Assembly (NCBI RefSeq): GCF_019704315.1
Contig: NZ_AP024597.1
Coordinates: 1-64,000 of the forward strand
Source of the DNA: Stygiolobus caldivivus
GTDB taxonomy: Archaea > Thermoproteota > Thermoprotei_A > Sulfolobales > Sulfolobaceae
Length of the DNA: 64,000 nucleotides
Direction of reading: 5' to 3'
The translations under genes and the position numbers were made by a program. Numbering within the stretch: position 1 is the first letter of the stretch; each line of letters starts with the position of its first letter. Positions 8,788 through 16,951 of the stretch are shown piece after piece. The notes beneath the pieces were generated by a model. That model was not told where the DNA came from. It saw only the letters and a program-made list of their open reading frames with translations, and did not search any database.

Positions 8788-10041
8788 TTAACGGGTCAGG
8801 ACTTTTTCTGGTGCCAGCAGGAACTTCCATAAGGGGACTACCTTCACCCTCTTCCCGTTCTTTAAGGCCTCCTCACCTTCACTGTCCCACGTGACCAGTA
8901 TAAGGTTAAAGTCCCTGAACTCCTCGGAGAACTTCTCCAACCCCTTCAACTCCCTGTCCCTTAATCCCCCTACCTCATAACTGACTTGTACCGCGGCCTT
9001 TACATCCCCATAGGTCACGAAGTCCACTTCATAGTTACTACCCTTATAGTAGTAGACCTCATACAGCCTCCCGCTGTATTCCCTGAACCTGAGCAACTCC
9101 ACTAAGACGGAGTCCTCCATCTTCCTCCCTACGTTCTCTCCCGTGACCAGTGAGGAGTATATTCCCGGGTCGATAAGGTAAACCTTTCTGGGCATGGAGT
9201 ACTTCTCCAAAGCCTTCCCGGTAAACCTCTTTAATAGGATGAACAAGTAAGAGTCCTCTAGGCAGTCCATGTAGTTGATCACAGTCTGATGGGATAGAGA
9301 AAAGGCGTTCCCCAGCCTCCGGGAGGAAACTTCTCGCCCTATATTTTCTGCCAGAAAGACAGCCAAGTCCCTTATGTCCCTCCTGGTCTTACACCTTACC
9401 ATAACGTCTTTTGTTATAACGTCGTCGAAGAGCCTCCTCAAGTACGCCCTAGTGTCGTGTCTGTAGCCCTCGGGGAACCCCCCGACTTTTAAATATTCTT
9501 CCAGCCTAGCCTTGAGCCCGGCTACCCCCCTCGTAGTCTCTCTCACTTCTACCCCTTGGTATTTTAGGAACTCACGAAAGGAAAAGGGGAATAGGACATA
9601 GTCTAAGTGCCTCCCCGTCAGGTAAGTTGCCATTTCCGCACTCATAAGCCTTGCGTTACTCCCGGTGACGATCACCGGGACAGTATCCCTGATCCGGGCG
9701 ACAAACCTCTCCCAGCCCTTAATTTCCTGAACCTCGTCGAAGACCAACAGCTCTACATCGCCCTTGACCTCGTATACCGCTTCCAAGACCTTGTTGAGCT
9801 CTTCTGCCCTCAGCCCGTAAAACCTCTCGTCTTCGAAGTCTACCCTAGCGTACTTCTTCCCCCTACTCAGCTGGACTGCGTAAATTGATTTACCAGACCT
9901 CCTAGGCCCTGTGATTAAGTACGCGCCGTTTAGGTCTACTTTGTACCCCGGTTCCCTCTCTATTATCTTTTCTTTTTCAAACTTTTCCCTCAGCAGCTCC
10001 TCCTGGTCCAGTATTATCCTCTTGATTTCCTCTACTTCCAC
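8788..10041 (-). CDS. AAA ATPase of the AAA_14/DUF4143 type
   Basis: A 417-residue ATPase. Walker A is GPRRSGKS (45-52), Walker B is LLVFDEVQ (98-105), followed by a sensor-like VIVTGSNARLM. The middle has the DUF4143-type helical region (DVITKDVMVRCKTRRDIRDL). The C-terminus has a possible nuclease-fold motif (NYEVDFVTYGDVKAAVQVSY). These proteins are common in archaeal accessory regions; their exact role is poorly known. The ATG at 10041 is about 25 bases from a TATA element (ATTTAAAAAC, 10062-10071). Two identical palindromes lie just upstream of it, suggesting tight transcriptional control. Confidence 0.9.
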   Translation of the reverse strand: MEVEEIKRIILDQEELLREKFEKEKIIEREPGYKVDLNGAYLITGPRRSGKSIYAVQLSRGKKYARVDFEDERFYGLRAEELNKVLEAVYEVKGDVELLVFDEVQEIKGWERFVARIRDTVPVIVTGSNARLMSAEMATYLTGRHLDYVLFPFSFREFLKYQGVEVRETTRGVAGLKARLEEYLKVGGFPEGYRHDTRAYLRRLFDDVITKDVMVRCKTRRDIRDLAVFLAENIGREVSSRRLGNAFSLSHQTVINYMDCLEDSYLFILLKRFTGKALEKYSMPRKVYLIDPGIYSSLVTGENVGRKMEDSVLVELLRFREYSGRLYEVYYYKGSNYEVDFVTYGDVKAAVQVSYEVGGLRDRELKGLEKFSEEFRDFNLILVTWDSEGEEALKNGKRVKVVPLWKFLLAPEKVLTR

Positions 10042-10072
10042 ATGATGTTATTACCACGCCGGTTTTTAAATC

Positions 10073-10124
10073 TGTCAAATAAAAATTGACAGTCCTCCCT
10101 AGATCTGTCAAATAAAAATTGACA
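10073..10124 (-). promoter_or_regulatory. Tandem identical palindromic operators of the ATPase gene
   Basis: TGTCAAATAAAAATTGACA occurs twice, at 10073-10091 and 10106-10124. Each is TGTCAA-N7-TTGACA, a perfect inverted repeat, and they are 33 bases apart (about three helical turns). The first abuts the TATA/BRE region of the leftward ATPase gene. This is the layout expected for a dimeric regulator bound cooperatively on one face of the DNA. The regulator is not identified. Confidence 0.75.
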
Positions 10125-10296
10125 ATAGCGCTCGGGAGGTCTACGCGTCACGTGCACAATGATTCCCATAATAGTAGCGGGACGTTCACGTCTCCATCGC
10201 GAATTGAAATATCCTCTAGTGAATTTAGTATAATTCTATGTATAAATAATCTATAAGCACCCAATAACGAGAATAATGAGGACAGCTGTAACATTA

Positions 10297-10572
10297 TTAC
10301 AGTTGTGAAAAAATTAGCGGATAGGTCGTCGTACCAAATAACAATAGCCTGAGCGGTTTACAAAACCTCCTCGGAATGTGGGACTCGCCGAAACTCTTCC
10401 TCACCACGAGGTCATAACTCTTAAGCCACTCCCACAACTCCTCCGGTTCTTGTATGTAGTCGGACACACCGTACTCGTCCACAACAGCAATACCCCTTCC
10501 AGCCGAAGGCACCGACTTGTCCAACTCCTCCCTCTCCGCCTTAGTCATGGCTTCAAGCGTACTGCACAACAC
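10297..10572 (-). CDS. Hypothetical protein, probably a fragment
   Basis: About 91 residues from a GTG at 10572; the frame is open a little further upstream. The N-terminal two thirds look protein-like (EAMTKAEREELDKSVPS, then EPEELWEWLKSYDLVV); the last ~25 residues look random, so the gene may be truncated or frameshifted. I do not recognise the family. Low confidence. Confidence 0.35.
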   Translation of the reverse strand: MLCSTLEAMTKAEREELDKSVPSAGRGIAVVDEYGVSDYIQEPEELWEWLKSYDLVVRKSFGESHIPRRFCKPLRLLLFGTTTYPLIFSQL

Positions 10573-10774
10573 TGCCTCTTCACCTTCATTTCCAGACGAT
10601 ATCCGACTTAGTAAGTTACAAATAAAATCAGATCAAAGCGTAAGGGGAGGGCGTAGAGCGGTGGCTATAACCTTTAGGTACCGGAAGACCAAATTGATGA
10701 GGGTTTTCCAGGTTCAGGGACTTAAACTCCTAGCATGATAGTTAGGCTTAAACCAACTACTATTAAACTTTCAT

Positions 10775-11167
10775 TCATTCGGAAACTATGCAAGTTTCCC
10801 TGCCTTCGTCTATCACTATAGACAAGTGCTTTAAAACGTCGAACCCGACCAAGTTTCTTCCTTCAAAATCTCTTGGGGTCAATACGTAAGTCTCAATCCT
10901 TTTACCGTCTAGGTCGAGTATAGCTTTAGACGTCTTAGCGACTAAATAGCCGCCTAATGTCCTAAACCTAAACCAAGACTCCTCTGGTAGTTCTCAGATC
11001 AGGAATTTTACGTATTCCTTATTACTTAACATTATAGGCCCGTCAAAACCCGTATCTATTCTGAAATCAAACTCAAAGCTTTCTCCAAGGATGTTGTAAA
11101 GTTTAAGGAAGAGTACAGGCTTATCACTTTTAAAACACTTCAGGGCAATAAACTTCCTCCCAACCAT
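10775..11167 (-). pseudogene. Retropepsin-like aspartyl protease with in-frame TGA
   Basis: Read leftwards from ATG 11165-11167, the product has the pepsin/retropepsin active-site motif FRIDTGFDGPIML (Asp38-Thr-Gly). It is interrupted by TGA at codon 58 (10994-10996). The same frame then runs for 72 further codons with good sequence (FRTLGGYLVAK, DFEGRNLVGFDVLKHLSIVI) to a second TGA at 10775. One base change therefore breaks an otherwise intact ~130-residue gene. It overlaps the upstream RHH/DUF5678 gene by 28 bases. Proteins with this domain combination are typical neighbours in archaea and bacteria. Either a nonsense mutation, a sequence error or readthrough could explain it. Confidence 0.75.
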
Positions 11168-11517
11168 TCTCCCTCCTCCCTAATATCTTTAGATGGGTTG
11201 AATACTATTGCATGGCTTACGTTAAGCCCCTTTAAAACCTCTTGGACACTTTCTATTTTATCGTAAGCACCGATAAACCTCCCTTGAGCAATGACAACGT
11301 ATTTGTCCTTGTATTTTGAAAATATTTCAGCTCTCATCCTCTCAAACACCTTGTTATTGGCCTCCCTTTCGTCGTTATCCTTAACCTTATTAAGCCATAA
11401 GTCTATTGCCTGTTCAAGTGCCTCAGATAGTGTTAACCCCCTCCTTATAGCCTCAGCCTTGAACTCCCTTAGCTTCTCCTCATTTACCTTTTTTATTACC
11501 AAAGTCACCGACTTCAC
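11140..11517 (-). CDS. Ribbon-helix-helix plus DUF5678-like protein
   Basis: 125 residues. The N-terminus (MKSVTLVIKKVNEEKLREF, then RRGLTLSEALEQAIDLWL) fits a CopG-type ribbon-helix-helix DNA-binding fold. The C-terminus (KYKDKYVVIAQGRFIGAYDK, then VQEVLKG, HAIVFNP) fits DUF5678, which is often encoded next to an aspartyl protease, as it is here. It starts with GTG at 11517, with GAGGT about 8 bases upstream. It is first in a two-gene operon, probably an antitoxin-like or regulatory protein. Confidence 0.7.
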   Translation of the reverse strand: MKSVTLVIKKVNEEKLREFKAEAIRRGLTLSEALEQAIDLWLNKVKDNDEREANNKVFERMRAEIFSKYKDKYVVIAQGRFIGAYDKIESVQEVLKGLNVSHAIVFNPSKDIREEGEWLGGSLLP

Positions 11518-11600
11518 CGAATTTACCTCTACACCCTAGCTAAAAAACATTTCCAGCATTTATCCTACTTTTCCTTGGTAATCCCTAGACCCCAAATTCA

Positions 11601-12610
11601 TCACCCTGAATTTAATTCAAATGAATTTAAAAGTGTGTTGAAGAATTGAATTGAATATTCAATCAAATCATTAATATTATCCAACAAGAGTAGTAATAAC
11701 AAGAGTAGTCTGAAGGACTCCCTACTCGTCCTCCCCTTTGCGAGTATTAGGTAAAGGGTGTAGATGAGCATTGCTAGGACGAAGATGAAGAAGCGGAAGA
11801 CCCAACTCTTAGATGAGGTGAAGACGAGGAAGGACTTGGTCATCTTGTACGAAGTCTCTATCGGCGTCCTCACCTTGTTATACCACTTTATCACGAACCT
11901 CTTGTTCACGTCCGGTCGCCTTTGCCAAGTACTTCCCCTTCCTGCCCTCGTATACTATTAGCCTGAAGGTAACTCCTTTCCCCTTGGGTTCCGCAGTGTA
12001 CTCCCCGTCATACTTGTGCCTCACCCTTACCTGCAGGGACTGACATTATGTAGTCGAAGTTTTTGAGGTAGTTTAGTACGTCTACGGAGTAGAATCCCGC
12101 GTCGAGTACTATTAGGTCTATCTCGAGCCCCAAGGCCAGGACTTGTCCTACCAAGTCTTGTACTATTTGTAGTTTTGTCATCCCCTTTTTTCACGGGTGT
12201 GCAAGCTAGTATGAGTGTTTTTTTCTTTACGGTTGTCGTGGCTGTCGCGTAGTCCCACGCGTTGCCTTGTTTTGACCCGCTTATCTATGGGTTTCCCCCG
12301 TACTGGTGGGGGTTAGGTCTATTGAGATCCTTACTGTTTTTCTTTTCCCGAGTAGTTTTAGGGAGTTTTTCTTTATCTCGTGTATCATGGTGTCTATTAC
12401 TTGTCTTTGTCCTTCTATGTAGTTTCTCACGGTTTGTGGTGATGTCCCCACTTGTTTTGCTTTGTTTTCTATTGAGTCGTTTGGTAGTGCTGCTGTTGCG
12501 AGTGTTTTCACGACTTCTCTTGCTTTTCTTCCTTCAAGGGGTATGATAGAAAGTAATTTTAGTCCTATTTGCTTGTTTATTGTTGGGTAGGGGGAGTGTG
12601 GTAGTACCAA
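11601..12610 (-). pseudogene. Decayed ISH3-family-type transposase
   Basis: Minus-strand fragments in order: an N-terminal part from 12610 (LPHSPYPTINKQIGLKLLS, ending ISIDLTP), a middle part with AWDYATATTT and IVLDAGFYSVDVLNYL (DDE Asp), and a C-terminal part from 11909 (KWYNKVRTPIETSYKMTKSF, then a hydrophobic tail). Several frameshifts separate them. The order and motifs match Sulfolobus ISH3/ISC1439-type elements, named from memory. A second, more decayed relative lies at 45590-46190. It cannot make active transposase. Confidence 0.75.
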
Positions 12611-12738
12611 GTGGACTCCCTCATAACGTATTACCGCTCCCCCTACCTTAAGTTTTTCTTTTATTACAAAATTTTTAGGGTTTACTATAATTATTCTTTG
12701 AAATTATTTTTGTAAAATGATTTTGGGGTCTAGGGCTT

Positions 12739-12902
12739 CAAATAAAACTATTACGTCAATATATTTTTACTGACAGTATGTGTATTAGTGCATATTTTAG
12801 AATTAGGAAATAGATCTCTTGAGCATTTAACGTAATATGGAGTATAAGTATTTACGTAAGTATCAGGGTAAATTCTGAGTACCGTGATTTTCCAATAAAC
12901 AC
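12739..12902 (+). repeat. Repeat family B, copy 2
   Basis: The best full-length match to copy 1 (6418-6588). Shared blocks include TATTACGTCAATATATTTTT, GAGCATTTAACGTAATATGG, GTATAAGTATTTACGTAA, TCAGGGTAA and TTTTCCAATAAACACT. It lies just upstream of the ISH3 relic. No coding capacity. Confidence 0.5.
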
Positions 12903-13029
12903 TACAAGTAATATAAAGATTATAGAACGGACGAGCGCCCACCTCCCGACTGGTCGCCTTTTGCTTGTCCCTCGTCCGCCTCACAGCAAGTGTTGATGCC
13001 TTGTAACGGACTGACGCAGTAGGTTCGTT

Positions 13030-13290
13030 ACTGTTGGCATTTCAAGTAAAACCCTTACGGTGACATATTTTTTATTATACTCGGTCAGTTTGTAATGGAC
13101 AACAGGAGCTTTAGCCTAAAGTATACGCATTCGCTATGAATACGACGAAGGACTTGTCCTTTAGTGTCTGACTGAGTATAAATAAACAAAAAATTTTTTA
13201 TAAAATTATCGGGTTTTAAGGCATTTAAGGTTAAATATAAGCATTGGGGAAGGTGCTTACGGTAACCCCAACAGCCGCTACCTTTCAATA
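13030..13290 (+). repeat. Repeat family B copy interrupted by a family A element
   Basis: The left part (13030-13074: AAAACCCTTACGGTGACATA, then TTTTTT) matches the start of family B, and the right part (from about 13215: GGCATTTAAGGTTAAATATAAGCATT .. CGCTACCTTTCAATAAAGG) matches its end. In between is a family A element at 13075-13183, with ends TTATACTCGGTCAG and the complement of TTTATACTCAGTCAGACAC. This is what insertion of A into B would leave. Confidence 0.45.
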
Positions 13291-13312
13291 AAGGGTGACT
13301 TTGCACAGGACT

Positions 13313-14512
13313 TCACAGCACCGGACCGAGCGAGCAAGGCGGTTCGGGTAGGACGAGCCTGACTCTTACTTGCTCGCAGGCCGCATTCTCTATGAAACCC
13401 GGCATAAACGCAAGTTTAGTTCCTTGGTCCTCCGCCTTGGAGAACACGTACTGTATGAGCCTGTCGTCACCCTTTATGTTTACATAAGCAATACCCAAGA
13501 TTGGGGCCAGGGCTAACACGTTAATGGCGTCTATTTCCACGATGTCCGTAAGCTCACGTAGGAATGAAAGGGTCACTTCAGGCCTATCGACGACAGCTAT
13601 GAACACCCCCAGCACGCTTAATTTCTCGCTGGTGTCCTTTCCCCACTTTACCTCCCCGTACTCCTTCAGGGCTAAGTCCAGCAACTTAGCCTCCTTAGTA
13701 TAATCATATGCGTTCAGCAGTAACGTTATGAGTGAGACCTTTTCCTCTTTTCCCGACCTTTTACCCCCGCTAGTCTGGCTTGCGGTCAGTGTATTAAGGA
13801 ACTGGTCCAGCTCCTCCTTGTCCTTTAAAAACGCGTAATATAGGAGCATCGCCGTCGCGCCCTTCATTGTGGCTTTACCTCGCAGTACTCCTTCAAGCTC
13901 CTTGACGTAATCCCTATACCTCTCGTCCCCGACTTTCTTCAGGGCGGCCGCAATGTAGACCTTGTCCATCACCAGCTCGTCCTTGTCCTTTACCCTCTTC
14001 AACATCTTTATGGCCTCCTCTATTAGGTCCTTCCTGCCTGGGGTGTCCTTATCCCTGAGCACTAAGTTCCTTATGAACATAGAGTATTCGGCCTCGTTAG
14101 GGTCAAGCCTAAGGAAGTCCTTGACCGGGTTATAGTCTGGGACGAGGTGGGCGCATGCGGTAAGTACCCCGAGCTCGATGGAAGGGTCAAACTCCGGCCT
14201 CTCACCTATTATACACCTCACGAGGGTGGCGATGTTTATGAGGTCTAAATCGTCCAAGTTTTTTCCGTATCTCTTAAGGATTTCTGTTGCCTTATCCTTG
14301 TCCCCGGCCAGTGCGTACACTTCAGCGGACATCAGTACGTGTTTTTTGTTATGTTGTCCGGCCATGAGGACGTCGCGGAAGTAACGGTCAAACTCGTCTA
14401 GTGTAGACTTATTGGAGGCTATCTGGTACATGAAGTAATAGACCTCGAGCTCCCTCTTCTTACGCAATGGTATGGGGTCTATGATGGACTCGAGCTCTTC
14501 AAAACTTATCAC
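13313..14512 (-). CDS. Hypothetical alpha-helical repeat protein, 399 residues
   Basis: I do not recognise the family. The sequence is a run of amphipathic helices with TPR/alpha-solenoid spacing (AEVYALAGDKDKATEILKRY, EEAIKMLKRVKDKDELVMDK, EAKLLDLALKEYGEVKWG). There are no membrane segments. It stands alone between repeat-rich spacers. A binding scaffold is the natural reading of such helices. It may have the same ecological role as the TPR part of the two kinases, but no homology is claimed. The last ~15 residues (EPPCSLGPVL) may be a shifted tail. Confidence 0.65.
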   Translation of the reverse strand: MISFEELESIIDPIPLRKKRELEVYYFMYQIASNKSTLDEFDRYFRDVLMAGQHNKKHVLMSAEVYALAGDKDKATEILKRYGKNLDDLDLINIATLVRCIIGERPEFDPSIELGVLTACAHLVPDYNPVKDFLRLDPNEAEYSMFIRNLVLRDKDTPGRKDLIEEAIKMLKRVKDKDELVMDKVYIAAALKKVGDERYRDYVKELEGVLRGKATMKGATAMLLYYAFLKDKEELDQFLNTLTASQTSGGKRSGKEEKVSLITLLLNAYDYTKEAKLLDLALKEYGEVKWGKDTSEKLSVLGVFIAVVDRPEVTLSFLRELTDIVEIDAINVLALAPILGIAYVNIKGDDRLIQYVFSKAEDQGTKLAFMPGFIENAACEQVRVRLVLPEPPCSLGPVL

Positions 14513-14599
14513 AGTTACCCTTTAAAAATTACGCTCTCGGCTATTTATCTTCAGATGGGGGTCAGAGAGGACTTAATGTAGTATTTGTTGAACAGCAGT

Positions 14600-14880
14600 T
14601 CGCATAAAATCGTTACGTTTGAAATGATTTACCGACAGCAGTATTGGTATTACCAAATTAATGACTTGAGCTCCCAGTCCTCCAGTATTTATTCTTAAAG
14701 GCTAGTAAAGGGCAACAGTGCCATTGGTTTAGTGCATAGAATTTACCAGATGAGAGGATGGGCCTCGTCCTTTAGCCCTTGACAAAGTATAACGTAATAA
14801 TAACAGAGAATGTATTTTAGTGTGTATAAAATTCAGCGTAAATACTAGATACAACTATTTTTCAATAACTGTTAGTAAGA
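14600..14880 (+). repeat. Second family B copy interrupted by a family A element
   Basis: 14600-14683 resembles the left half of family B (AAAATCGTTACGTTTGAAAT .. TTTACCGACAGCAGTATTGG) and 14800-14880 its right end (TGTATAAAATTCAGCGTAAA .. TTTTTCAATAACTGTT). The family A element at 14684-14793 sits between them, with AAAGGGCAACAG at its left and CGTCCTTTAGCCCTTGAC at its right. Confidence 0.4.
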
Positions 14881-15059
14881 GTTCCCTAATTAGTATTTAT
14901 AGGCCCTTTCACACGTCATTTGCGAATTGTAATTTTCTCTTGAACTAGTACAATTCATTCCATAAATAACACATCATAAATAACACAGTACACGTAAAGT
15001 CATACCTATAAACCAAATTATGAGACCTTTGTTATAATACGCTCATATGCGATACCATG

Positions 15060-15169
15060 TATTATAACCAGTCGGTTAATAAAGGGCAACGGTAACGTTA
15101 GTGTAGGGCCAAAAAATCCGCTAAGCAAGGTAATTGACGTTGCCCTTTAGTCCCTGACTAAGTATAATA
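15060..15169. repeat. Repeat family A, copy 2 (best terminal inverted repeats)
   Basis: About 110 bases. The left end TATTATAACCAGTCGG is followed by TTAATAAAGGGCAACG. The right end, read on the other strand, is TATTATACTTAGTCAG followed by GGACTAAAGGGCAACG. The inverted repeats thus extend over about 30 bases. The middle is non-coding and matches copies at 8208-8312 and 49958-50061. Confidence 0.65.
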
Positions 15170-15284
15170 TTGCTGTGTGTATATTTAATGTGGTAACCTC
15201 ACCATACTCAGACAAATAGAAATCATAAAGGAGCCGTGAAAGACCATGGAGACACGAATGACCCAGTTTTTAGTAAAACTCTCC

Positions 15285-15476
15285 TCATTTTAACGCCTTG
15301 AATAATTTCTTGTAGTCATAGCCGTTCACTTCATATACATACACTACCGAATATACGAGTTGGAACACTATAGAATACGCGTCTCCGGTCTTCATGGCGA
15401 CGTCTAGTAAGTCGTTCAACTTTTTGACCGTCCTATCGTTCCTCAACACCGGCCTTTCAGGTAACTTTATGTTGTA
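15285..15476 (-). pseudogene. In-frame continuation after the TAG of the 314-residue gene
   Basis: Directly after the TAG at 15477-15479 the same frame stays open for 63 codons to a TGA at 15285-15287, with protein-like composition (KLPERPVLRNDRTVKKLNDL, SIVFQLVYSVVYVYEVNGYD). It may be the original C-terminus of the upstream gene, separated by a nonsense mutation, or a small gene starting at an internal GTG/TTG. I see no better-placed start codon or Shine-Dalgarno. Confidence 0.5.
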
Positions 15477-16421
15477 CTAGCCCATCTCCGTTACTTCTTT
15501 CTTAATGACGTCAAGGTTTATCCCTTTCTTTTCAGCGTCGTCGTGGAATTCCCTCAAGAACTTTAGGAAACTTTTAGGGTCATTCACTGTGCTTAGTAAT
15601 AGTGGTAGGCTGTTGACCAGTTCAGTGAAGGATAGCTTGACCGTCTTCAGGGCCCAACGCGAATACCTTAAGGCCCTAACGATGTCGTATGTCCTTTGAT
15701 TTATCATAATGTCTTCCCCCTTCCACTCTGTCTTTGACTTCAGGGTAAGCTTTTCATAGTGCTCCTCTAGGACCGACTGTACCAACTCCTGCCTGCTTTC
15801 CGTCAGCTGGGTCACGTTGGTCTCGTAGGGGTCTATAGATATCCGTCCCATTGCCAGCCCCAACCTGGGCTTGTTATCGGTAAGGAACACGTAGGGTGCG
15901 TATGACCCCAACTCATCAGGGTCCGGTCTTATCGCGACGTATACCTTGAGCCCGAGGTATTCTGCCTCGTATTCCTTTCCCGAGTTAACCTCGAACTTCT
16001 TCAGTAGGCTTAATAGGTCCGGTGTCTTGTATGTCCAGACTGTGAGTGAGGCTAGTTCATCCACCGGTTTGTCACTTTTCCCCTCTTTTACGTCTTCTCC
16101 CATTATAGTATCAAGAATTTCTTCCTTCTTAATTTTCAGTCTGTTTAGGTCTTCGATCAGCCCCTTTAGTCCCCCGCCTTTAAGGTAGTCTTCGAACAGT
16201 TTATGTAATAAGTAGAAGTAGAAGAACCAGTCGTCTTTACTTTTCAGCTCAACTGGGACTTCTACTTTGTCGGCATATTTTTCATGGAGGGATTTAAAAG
16301 GTTCACTTTTAAACTCAGTGGAAAGTATGTTGGCCACCATGCCCATTTTGTCGATCAACTTTTGGACTTTTTCAGGGTCTACCTCGCCGTCAATTATAAT
16401 ATTAAAAATTACCAGGCTCAT
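15477..16421 (-). CDS. Hypothetical protein, 314 residues, possibly truncated
   Basis: Unrecognised soluble protein with several charged helices (EVDPEKVQKLIDKMGMVANI, GLIEDLNRLKIKKEEILDTI) and a central beta-rich part (EYLGLKVYVAIRPDPDE). The ATG at 16421 lies about 10-20 bases from an AT-rich TATA-like region. It ends in a TAG after which the same frame continues for 63 codons (15285-15476), so the true protein may have been about 377 residues. No neighbour suggests a role. Confidence 0.6.
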   Translation of the reverse strand: MSLVIFNIIIDGEVDPEKVQKLIDKMGMVANILSTEFKSEPFKSLHEKYADKVEVPVELKSKDDWFFYFYLLHKLFEDYLKGGGLKGLIEDLNRLKIKKEEILDTIMGEDVKEGKSDKPVDELASLTVWTYKTPDLLSLLKKFEVNSGKEYEAEYLGLKVYVAIRPDPDELGSYAPYVFLTDNKPRLGLAMGRISIDPYETNVTQLTESRQELVQSVLEEHYEKLTLKSKTEWKGEDIMINQRTYDIVRALRYSRWALKTVKLSFTELVNSLPLLLSTVNDPKSFLKFLREFHDDAEKKGINLDVIKKEVTEMG

Positions 16422-16589
16422 AAAATATATATTGGGACGTAGTTTTAAATTTTTATAAACGGTGTATTAGCAAGCCGTTCACGCTCCCTATGCATGCCTC
16501 CTGCAAAGGGAGTTTTTCCCTTATTCAAGGGAGAGAAAAGACGTTTAATATATTAATAGTCTAGATCGTTTTCAGCCCTCAACCTATAC

Positions 16590-16745
16590 TTTCGACATGT
16601 TTTTGACTGACAAGATGTAAGGTGTTACGTCGTTACGACCAAGAGATCTGGGCCCTTAAGTACTTAACATAAAGCGGAGTATAAATATTAGTGCAAGCGT
16701 TCACGGTAATACTCTATCATCACTGTTATTTTTCAACAAATACTA
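16590..16745 (+). repeat. Repeat family B, copy in front of the Mrr-like gene
   Basis: A diverged copy. The clearest shared blocks are GAGTATAAATATTAGTGCAA, CACGGTAATACTC and TTTTTCAACAAATACTAC, in the same order and spacing as in copies 1 and 2. It lies about 200 bases upstream of the Mrr-like gene. Confidence 0.4.
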
Positions 16746-16951
16746 CGTTTGTCCAGCAAGTTTTTGCTCCTACACTAACTCCACTGTTACCCTTTGTGTG
16801 CTCACCGAATATAACATAATCCTAGAAAATCAACAGCTAAAATACCGCCTCGGTAAGGAACCGGAGGTCAGGAGTGGCCTAAGTCGTCTCAACTATATCT
16901 AGTCCTTCAACTAGACCATTCGATCAATATTTATTAACTTTAATATTAGTC

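Noticed and set aside
10994-15479. The idea that the in-frame TGA and TAG encode selenocysteine and pyrrolysine
   Set aside because: Sulfolobales are not known to have either system, and no SECIS-like hairpin or supporting gene is visible.
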